Of a DNA stretch of 12,136 nucleotides, positions 7,773-12,136 are shown piece after piece (the first letter of the stretch is position 1; the number at the start of each line of letters is the position of its first letter). The stretch comes from Thiomonas sp. X19. GTDB taxonomy: Bacteria; Pseudomonadota; Gammaproteobacteria; Burkholderiales; Burkholderiaceae_C. Position numbers and translations under genes: made by a program. The stretch spans positions 3,333,484 to 3,345,619 of the forward strand of contig NZ_LT605203.1 in the NCBI RefSeq assembly GCF_900089495.1, written 5' to 3'. The notes beneath the pieces are model-generated. The model saw only the letters and a program-made list of their open reading frames with translations. It was not told the origin of the DNA and searched no databases.

Positions 7773-8783
7773 ATGCCGCGCGCTGAAGCCAATCACACTC
7801 TGGCCCGCCAATGGGAGATGCTCAAGCTGCTGCCGCCGCGCCCGCCGGGGATCACCGCCGCCGAGTTGACGGGCAAACTCGGCGATCTGGGCTACGACGT
7901 GACCAAGCGCACGGTGGAGCGTGATCTGAACGAGCTTTCGCGCTTGTTCGGCTTCACCTGCAACGACGAACGCATGCCCTATGGCTGGCATTGGATGGAA
8001 GGGGCGTCGCTCAACCTGCCCGGCGTCAGTCTGGGGGACGCCTTGTCGCTGCGCCTGGTGGAAGACCAGTTGCGCCCGCTGCTGCCTTCCGCCTTGCTTC
8101 GTGCCTTGGAGCCACGCTTGCAACAAGCGCGCGACAAACTGGCGGAACTGGCGCCGAGCAATGCGCAGGCGCGCTGGGCGCGCAAGGTGCGGACGGTTCC
8201 TGCCAGTCTGCCCTTGCTGCCGCCGCAAGTCATGCCCGGCGTGCTCGACGCCGTGCAGGAGGCCTTGCTGGGAGACAGGCAAGTGCAGGTGCATTACCAG
8301 CGCGCGGGCGAAACCGATGCCACCCTCTACACCCTGCATCCGCTGGCCCTGGTGCAGCGCGGGCCGGTGAGCTATCTGGTGGCCACGGCATTCGACTACC
8401 CCGATATCCGCACCTACGCCGTGCACCGCATGCGCAGCGCCGAGGTGCTGGAGAAGATCGCGCAAGCGCCTGCCGGGTTTGATCTGGACGCTTACATCGC
8501 CTCCGGCGCCTTGCAGTTCGGTGCTGGCCAAACCATTCGCCTCAAAGCACGTGTCGATGTGGCCCTGGCGCAAATCCTGCGCGAAACGCCGTTGTCGGAA
8601 GACCAAAGCCTGGGTCAAGTTTGGAACGGCTTTTGTGCCCTGAACGCCACCGTGCAGGACACCTGGCAACTGCGCTGGTGGCTGCTGAGCCATGCCAATC
8701 AGGCCGTGGTGCTCAGCCCCGCTGCACTGCGCGCCGATCTGACGTTGCGCATCGCCGAGGCGGCGGCGTTGTACGGGGTTTGA
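7773..8783 (+). CDS. HTH-WYL domain transcriptional regulator
   Basis: 336 residues. The N-terminus (about 8-70) reads as a winged helix-turn-helix (ITAAELTGKL, then VTKRTVERDLNELS) of the type seen in YafY/PafC-like proteins. A WYL domain follows at about 155-235: TLHPLALVQRGPVSYLVA with SYL in place of WYL, and YAVHRMRSAEVL with the conserved His-Arg. The C-terminal extension (WCX-like, about 245-330) contains LRWWLLSHANQAVVLSP. The length fits the family. WYL regulators sense ligands, often nucleotides or nucleic-acid fragments, and repress defence operons such as BREX and CBASS (BrxR, CapW). This gene ends the operon in the same direction, after an 86-base gap that may hold its own promoter. 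No strong Shine-Dalgarno site precedes the ATG. Base composition is GC-rich (a 60-base sample at 8041 is 67%), unlike the helicase gene. Confidence 0.9.
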   Translation: MPRAEANHTLARQWEMLKLLPPRPPGITAAELTGKLGDLGYDVTKRTVERDLNELSRLFGFTCNDERMPYGWHWMEGASLNLPGVSLGDALSLRLVEDQLRPLLPSALLRALEPRLQQARDKLAELAPSNAQARWARKVRTVPASLPLLPPQVMPGVLDAVQEALLGDRQVQVHYQRAGETDATLYTLHPLALVQRGPVSYLVATAFDYPDIRTYAVHRMRSAEVLEKIAQAPAGFDLDAYIASGALQFGAGQTIRLKARVDVALAQILRETPLSEDQSLGQVWNGFCALNATVQDTWQLRWWLLSHANQAVVLSPAALRADLTLRIAEAAALYGV

Positions 8784-9088
8784 GTGCGCCCGCCGGGCCG
8801 TTGTCCGGTTTCGGCGTCTCGTTCATTGCCCCTGTGTTTCCCCTTGTTGTGCGGCGTTGTGACGCAGCGCAACCCCCTCCCTTTGCGCGACGTATGTTGT
8901 CGCACACCCTGCGCAGAATGCAGTCATCCATCGCGGAGGGCTGTTTGCACCGCCGGTCTGTATCGAAGCTTGTCTGACCACTTTCGCGCCTGATGTGGCG
9001 TTGCGAAAGGCCGGGCGACGCATTGATCGATGGCCGGTGAATCCAGCACGCACCCCGCGGTTCGTTGTCGCAACCACAGGAGTTGGGG
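8784..9088. other. Intergenic stretch without a convincing gene
   Basis: About 305 bases between the WYL gene and the membrane-protein gene. Open frames here are short and look like shadows. It holds an inverted repeat GCGAC/GTCGC around 8887-8903 and a better one at 8981-9009. No clear promoter boxes and no T-run terminator were seen. Confidence 0.5.
8981..9009. promoter_or_regulatory. Inverted repeat upstream of the membrane protein gene
   Basis: CTTTCGC (8981-8987) is perfectly inverted as GCGAAAG (9003-9009), with an inner GCC/GGC pair. It could be an operator or leader hairpin for the gene at 9089. There is no T-run, so it is not a typical terminator. Confidence 0.35.
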
Positions 9089-10285
9089 ATGAAGAAAGCA
9101 GGGGGAATTCTGGGCATCATCGGTGGCGTGTTTGGCGTGTTCGCCGCGCTGGTCACCTTGTTCATTGGCGGGGTGGGCGGTGCGTTCCAGGCGAGCGGGG
9201 CGGGTACCATCATCGGTCTGGGCTGGGGCGGGTTGGCGTTCTCGTTCCTGAGCATCATCTTCGGGGCGGTGAGCCTGGGAGCACGGTCCCGCACGGTCGG
9301 CGTGCTGTTGACGCTGAGCGCGCTGGGCGGTGCCATCCTCGGCGGCACCATGGTGGCCATCTGCATGGTGTTGGCGCTGGTGGGCGGTGTGCTCGCCACG
9401 CTCGGCACCAAACCGGAGCCTGCCGGAACCACCCTCGCGCCCTCGGCCATCCCCACGCGGCGACGCGGCAAACTGGGGAAAGTGCTGGGCGCTGTGGCTG
9501 CCGTCGTTGCCGTGGCCATCGTCGCCCTAATGGCCATCGGCATCGAGAGCAAGCGGGGTGGCGGCGGGCATGGTTCGCTGACGCCAGCATCGGCACCAGC
9601 GCGGTCACCAGTACCGGCACAGTCAACGTCCTCACCTGCCGCAGCGGCTTCGTCGCCCCAGGCGTTTCAGGTGGGGGAGACATTCGCCACCCAGACCTTC
9701 CACGTCACCATCACTTCAGCCTCCGTGGTGCACAGCGTGGGCGACCTGCTCACCAGCAAGGCCCCCGCTGGCGCCGAGTATGTGGCGGTCGCCTGGCGCT
9801 ACACGAATCGCTCCCAGGCGCCGGTCTCCGCGTTCGCCGTGCCCAGTGTGCATCTGCTCGATGCGCAAGGCCATCGCTACGACGCCGACCTGGAGGCGTC
9901 CAGCTTCTATGCCGCGCAAATCCATGCCAGCGCCAAGGCGCTCAGCGACGTGAATCCCGGCATCACGCTGACCGATGGTGACGTGTTCGAAGTCAGCTCG
10001 ACACAGTTCAACCCCGCCACCTGGACGATTCAGGTGCGTGTGGATGGGCAGGACGTGATCGTGCGCTTCCCAGCGTTGTCGTCGACGCAGGCAAGCGCCC
10101 CTGTCAAACCGAGTGTGCAGGCGGTAGCGCGTGCTTCGATCCAACCGGCGGTGTCTTCGGCCCCCATGGGTGCGGCGAGCACAGCATCTGAACCTGCATT
10201 GCCCGCTGCGCCAGTTGCATCCGCTTCACAGACTACGGCATCACCAACGGCCCCGGCCAGCGTTTCAGCACAGTCTCAGCCGTAG
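9089..10285 (+). CDS. Multi-pass membrane protein with C-terminal DUF4352-like domain
   Basis: 398 residues from ATG 9089, chosen because AGGAG (9078-9082) sits 6 bases before it; a TTG eight codons upstream is less likely. The N-terminal part is glycine-rich and hydrophobic, with likely membrane spans at about 7-29, 40-63, 69-105 (perhaps two) and 131-153. A cluster of positive residues (PTRRRGKLGK) precedes the last span. A Ser/Ala/Pro linker leads to a domain at about 190-305 containing GETFATQTFHVTITSA, AEYVAVAWRYTNRS and WTIQVRVDGQD, the beta-rich pattern of DUF4352 (telokin-like) lipoproteins and membrane proteins. The last 90 or so residues are Ala/Pro/Ser/Thr-rich and probably disordered. 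DUF4352 domains usually face the cell exterior, and related proteins can be immunity or envelope proteins. The specific role is unknown. It seems to be a single-gene unit. Confidence 0.8.
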   Translation: MKKAGGILGIIGGVFGVFAALVTLFIGGVGGAFQASGAGTIIGLGWGGLAFSFLSIIFGAVSLGARSRTVGVLLTLSALGGAILGGTMVAICMVLALVGGVLATLGTKPEPAGTTLAPSAIPTRRRGKLGKVLGAVAAVVAVAIVALMAIGIESKRGGGGHGSLTPASAPARSPVPAQSTSSPAAAASSPQAFQVGETFATQTFHVTITSASVVHSVGDLLTSKAPAGAEYVAVAWRYTNRSQAPVSAFAVPSVHLLDAQGHRYDADLEASSFYAAQIHASAKALSDVNPGITLTDGDVFEVSSTQFNPATWTIQVRVDGQDVIVRFPALSSTQASAPVKPSVQAVARASIQPAVSSAPMGAASTASEPALPAAPVASASQTTASPTAPASVSAQSQP

Positions 10286-10362
10286 GGGGCAGGACGGCCA
10301 GTTTTCGCCAGACTTGGCGCTGCAACCATAGCCTTGACGGGCTGATTCAACAGGAGCGGAGC

Positions 10363-10658
10363 ATGGAAATTTTTGGAACGAGCCGGGCCGTCGCTGGCGT
10401 GCAACGACCTGCCATGAAAACACTGGTGATCCACAACACCGCGATGTGAGCTTTCAGCAAGTCTGGGCGGTGTTGGGGCGGACATTCAACTTTCCCATCC
10501 AGATCATCCGCCAGATTGCCCTGCAGGCGCATCGGGAGGGCACGGCTGACGTGTTCACAGCCAGCAGGGAGGTCATCGAGGCCAAGAGCAACGTGTGTGA
10601 TCGGGTGGCCGAGACCGAGGGATGTCCGCAGTTGATGTTCTCAGTGCGGGATGCTTGA
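10363..10658 (+). pseudogene. clpS-like: ClpS-like Clp protease adaptor, split by one frameshift
   Basis: ATG 10363 follows AGGAG (10352-10356) and encodes 28 residues ending LVIHNTAM, stop at 10449. A second frame, from GTG 10446, gives 70 residues that follow the ClpS core: SFQQVWAVLGRTF (compare MEFVIDVLQKFF in E. coli ClpS), QIALQAHREG (compare LMLAVHYQG), VFTASREVIEAK and a C-terminal CPQLMFSVRDA. The N-terminal piece supplies the preceding strand (KTLVIHN, compare YKVILVN). Re-reading one C near 10440 would join them as HNTRDVSFQQ, giving about 98 residues, the normal ClpS length. ClpS delivers N-degron proteins to ClpAP. The His is kept, but the Asn-Asp-Asp degron pocket reads N-T-R or is lost. 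The GTGA overlap could allow two coupled peptides, yet a broken gene or sequencing error is more likely. The ClpS resemblance is by eye. Confidence 0.65.
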
Positions 10659-10750
10659 GGCTACTGGGTGCTGCTTATTGACGCCGCCAAGCACCTGCTC
10701 CGAGTTGTAGATCCGGGAACCCGTTATCCCTTGTCCCCGCCTTTGATTTG

Positions 10751-10782
10751 TACCGGCACCCCGCGAGGGTGCTGGTGTTTTT
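10751..10782 (+). terminator. Probable rho-independent terminator after the ClpS-like gene
   Basis: ACCGGCACCC (10752-10761) pairs with GGGTGCTGGT (10767-10776) through ten pairs with one G-U, around a 5-base loop CGCGA. The sequence TG and five T (10778-10782) follow. It lies about 95 bases after the stop of the ClpS-like gene. Confidence 0.65.
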
Positions 10783-10798
10783 GGCGTTCAAGGCGCAG

Positions 10799-10825
10799 CC
10801 GAGAACGATGCTTTTCGGGTCTCGG
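10799..10825. other. Hairpin CCGAGA/TCTCGG
   Basis: CCGAGA (10799-10804) is perfectly inverted as TCTCGG (10820-10825) around a 15-base loop. It is the second of three stems in this non-coding stretch and may belong to a structured RNA or a protein-binding site. Confidence 0.35.
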
Positions 10826-10864
10826 GCGGAGCCTGAGCAGGTGGGGACGGGGGCACAAACGCAG

Positions 10865-10892
10865 AAACCGGCAAGCGAAGCGCGGGCGGTTT
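10865..10892. other. Hairpin AAACCG/CGGTTT
   Basis: AAACCG (10865-10870) is inverted as CGGTTT (10887-10892). It is the third stem of the non-coding stretch and has no T-run after it. Confidence 0.3.
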
Positions 10893-10965
10893 CGAGGATT
10901 GTGACCACGGCCCCCTACCCTGCACTTCTTTCTTGAGTGTTCGGCATGGCGGGATTGAAAACGAG

Positions 10966-11075
10966 GCAGTGACGGAGCAGTGACAAGGGGCTGACGAAGC
11001 CTCGACGAGGCCATCCCGTGGCACTGACTGAGGCATGACGCGACCTCGACGTGGCCTCGACGAAGCCTTGACGGC
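10966..11075 (+). repeat. Ten tandem 11-bp iteron-like units
   Basis: YGAC cores start at 10970, 10981, 10992, 11003, 11025, 11036, 11047, 11058 and 11069, exactly 11 bases apart, with one degenerate unit (TCCC at 11014) filling the only gap. The units are contiguous, for example GCAGTGACGGA, GCAGTGACAAG, GCCTCGACGAG, GCCTCGACGAA. Rough consensus is GCCTYGACGAR; C at position 8 is invariant and G6/A7 hold in nine of ten. Eleven bases is about one helical turn, so a protein could line up along one DNA face. Ten 11-bp iterons also make up the parC centromere of plasmid R1, and R388 stb repeats have the same spacing. Location directly before the DNA-binding-protein gene suggests a centromere/operator for it. 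Confidence 0.8.
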
Positions 11076-11105
11076 GGTTTGCGGCCCCCCTCGATAAGCA
11101 CTCAT
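11075..11105 (+). repeat. 31-bp element, copy 1
   Basis: It begins CGGTTTGCGGCCCC and ends near CACTCA, with ATA conserved between. It matches the copy at 11855-11885 at about 24 of 31 positions. It abuts the iteron array and precedes the gene at 11170, so it may be a shared promoter or operator. Confidence 0.6.
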
Positions 11106-11169
11106 CATGAATACAGAGTGCGATGCCATGGCCGACGAGCCTGAAAATCAACCCCAAAAGGGTGAAAGA

Positions 11170-11853
11170 ATGAGCGCACGCCAGGCTCTCATCCTTGGCG
11201 ACCTCAAACGATTCCGTGATGGTGGCCCGATTGCTCGGGTGCATGCCGAAACCATTGGATTGCGCGATGACATCGCCGCGACGATCCACGCCGGCGTACC
11301 GATGGAATTGATTGTCGAATCGGTGGTTCGGCGCTGCGGTGTAGACCGACGCGCAGCCATTGAGGGGCTTCGACAAACTCTTGCCGGCATCGGCGTCGAG
11401 TTCAAACTTCCTCGCGGCCATCGCCCGAAAAAGACCGCGCTTGGCGAGGATCTGAGCGCGGCGAGGCCGGTCGTGTCTGTGACCACACCTGCGGTCGCAC
11501 CGCCGCCCGCCTCGCATCCCGCGCCCATGTCCACACCCGCCGCGCCACCACAATCAACCTCAATGGCAGGGGCAAAGAACGATGGGGCTGCACCATGGAC
11601 GCCGATGCCCGGTGTTGCGCCACCGCCTGGCTCGGTCGGTCCGGTTGGGCCTGGACATGTTGACAAGACAAGCGGCAAGCCCATTCCGCCAGACTGGTTT
11701 CATCATCCGCAGACGGATCAGTACCACCCGCCGAAGACAACCATCGACCCCGTCACAGGAAAACTCAACCTCATCCCGGCGGGCATCGTGCGCGGCAATT
11801 TTCCTTCGCCCGAGGAACAGCGGCGCGGCCTGCGTCGGGCCGAGGGCTTGTGA
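11170..11853 (+). CDS. Probable DNA-binding protein of a plasmid segregation/transfer module (StbA/TraK-like)
   Basis: 227 residues from ATG 11170, which has AAGGG (11158-11162) 7 bases upstream; in-frame ATGs at 11107 and 11128 would give up to 248 residues but lack good ribosome sites. The N-terminal 80 residues are helical, with GLRDDIAATIHAGVP, LIVESVVRRCGV and AAIEGLRQTL, a layout like the helix-turn-helix of StbA or TraK proteins (I..L..GxP...I). A long Pro/Ala/Ser/Thr-rich linker follows. The last 55 residues are conserved-looking: GKPIPPDWFHHP, TDQYHPPKTTIDPVTGKLNLIPAG and a basic end. The gene sits between an 11-bp iteron array and a ParA-like ATPase gene, which supports a partition or relaxosome role. 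The family call is inferred from context plus helix pattern; no decisive motif is seen. Confidence 0.65.
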   Translation: MSARQALILGDLKRFRDGGPIARVHAETIGLRDDIAATIHAGVPMELIVESVVRRCGVDRRAAIEGLRQTLAGIGVEFKLPRGHRPKKTALGEDLSAARPVVSVTTPAVAPPPASHPAPMSTPAAPPQSTSMAGAKNDGAAPWTPMPGVAPPPGSVGPVGPGHVDKTSGKPIPPDWFHHPQTDQYHPPKTTIDPVTGKLNLIPAGIVRGNFPSPEEQRRGLRRAEGL

Positions 11854-11854
11854 C

Positions 11855-11885
11855 CGGTTTGCGGCCCCAGTGCATATCCACTCAG
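11855..11885 (+). repeat. 31-bp element, copy 2
   Basis: It shares CGGTTTGCGGCCCC, a T, ATA and CACTCA with copy 1 at identical spacing. It starts just after the stop of the upstream gene and precedes the ATPase gene by about 40 bases. No iterons accompany it. Confidence 0.6.
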
Positions 11886-11924
11886 GGCTGGTCGTTCCGG
11901 TCATGAACCTGATGGAGAACCACG

Positions 11925-12136
11925 ATGTCACTCAAAACATTCGTCGTCGATGGCGACAAGGGCGGGGTCGGCAAGACCATGGTGTCGCGCCTGCTCGCGG
12001 AAACCTACCTGCGGGGCGAGGAGCTTGGCTTGCCCAAGTGCCAACTCATGGTGGCGGATGCCGACAAGACCAACCCCGACTTCTGTGGCGAAGGCGGCTA
12101 TGAGACCTGCGACCAATTCGGCTCCATGCTGGTTGA
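11925..12136 (+). CDS. ParA/TraL/StbB-like P-loop ATPase, 3'-truncated by the window edge
   Basis: The frame opens at ATG 11925 with GGAG (11914-11917) 7 bases before it, and continues past the end (70 residues visible). The N-terminus has a deviant Walker A, DGDKGGVGKT, with the signature lysine of the ParA/MinD/SIMIBI class, followed by a helix (MVSRLLAETYL). A second strand, LMVADADKTNPDF, corresponds to the VDxDP switch region of ParA-type proteins. These ATPases segregate plasmids or act in conjugative transfer (IncP TraL, MobD, R388 StbB). Placement after a putative centromere-binding protein supports this. Which family cannot be decided without the C-terminus. Confidence 0.85.
   Translation, partial: MSLKTFVVDGDKGGVGKTMVSRLLAETYLRGEELGLPKCQLMVADADKTNPDFCGEGGYETCDQFGSMLV

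Larger units (their letters stand above)
10659..11169. other. 511-base non-coding region with hairpins, terminator and repeats
   Basis: No open frame here has a good ribosome site or recognisable protein. The left part carries three hairpins (10752-10776, 10799-10825, 10865-10892). The right part is an 11-bp tandem array (10966-11075) and a 31-bp repeat copy (11075-11105). A minus-strand frame at 10675-10908 (77 aa, Cys-rich) overlaps the hairpins and may be spurious. Confidence 0.6.

Noticed and set aside
7722..8693. Minus-strand open frame opposite the WYL gene (323 codons)
   Set aside because: Gln/His/Arg/Ala-rich antisense shadow; the plus strand encodes a recognisable WYL regulator.
8713..9552. 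Minus-strand open frame (279 codons) across the intergenic gap and the membrane-protein gene
   Set aside because: Pro/Thr/Met-rich, low-complexity translation typical of an antisense shadow. The plus-strand gene has a strong ribosome site and membrane spans.
10306..10319. Small hairpin CGCCA-GACT-TGGCG after the membrane-protein gene
   Set aside because: Only five pairs and no T-run on the plus strand; too weak to call a terminator.
10675..10908. 77-residue minus-strand open frame
   Set aside because: Not called as a gene because it overlaps a terminator and two hairpins and has no recognised motif. It is kept as an alternative in the description of the non-coding region.
10929..11106. Possible oriT with an IncP-type nic site
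   Set aside because: The region before a TraK-like gene is where an IncP oriT would be, but I found no nic core of the ATCCTG type on either strand here. The iteron reading explains the repeats better.
11903..12103. Alternative ATG 11903 as start of the last gene
   Set aside because: It is in a different frame, whose translation is Arg/Gly-rich and lacks the P-loop. The ATG at 11925 has its own ribosome site and gives the ParA motif.

Overview
The window is GC-rich DNA (about 53-67% by local hand counts). Strong Shine-Dalgarno motifs precede several starts, and coupled genes overlap by a few bases. It looks like the accessory part of a plasmid or integrative element from a proteobacterium. 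I favour a betaproteobacterium, from composition and protein style only, and cannot name a genus.

Region 1 (1-7686): a run of plus-strand genes. A partial AAA+ ATPase (3-704) is followed by a Cas4-like nuclease fused to a DEDDy exonuclease with a DUF2779-type C-terminus (722-2167). A 79-residue unknown protein (2164-2403) overlaps its end. Next come an unrecognised protein whose frame breaks at a run of eight G (2468-3828), a phospholipase-D superfamily protein with the two HKN motifs of tyrosyl-DNA phosphodiesterase 1 (3821-5626), and an SNF2/HepA-like superfamily 2 helicase (5596-7686). The last three overlap one another, which suggests translational coupling. An HTH-WYL regulator (7773-8783) follows. 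Helicase, PLD enzyme, nuclease, AAA+ ATPase and WYL regulator together are what anti-phage or anti-plasmid defence islands carry. I do not recognise this exact combination as a named system. The middle three genes seem lower in GC than the genes on either side, so the locus may be a mosaic.

Region 2 (8784-10782): a membrane protein with a DUF4352-like C-terminal domain (9089-10285). It is followed by a ClpS-like Clp-adaptor gene broken by one frameshift (10363-10658), then a hairpin plus T-run terminator (10751-10782) and two further hairpins.

Region 3 (10966-12136): ten tandem 11-bp units (10966-11075) lie in front of a gene for a probable DNA-binding protein with a proline-rich tail (11170-11853). 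A ParA/TraL/StbB-like P-loop ATPase begins at 11925 and runs off the end. A 31-bp element occurs once before each of these two genes. This is the layout of a plasmid segregation or transfer module (StbAB, ParRMC-like centromere or TraKL), and it is the best sign that the window is part of a mobile element.

No tRNA, rRNA, CRISPR array or insertion sequence was seen. All family calls were made by reading motifs, without database searches.
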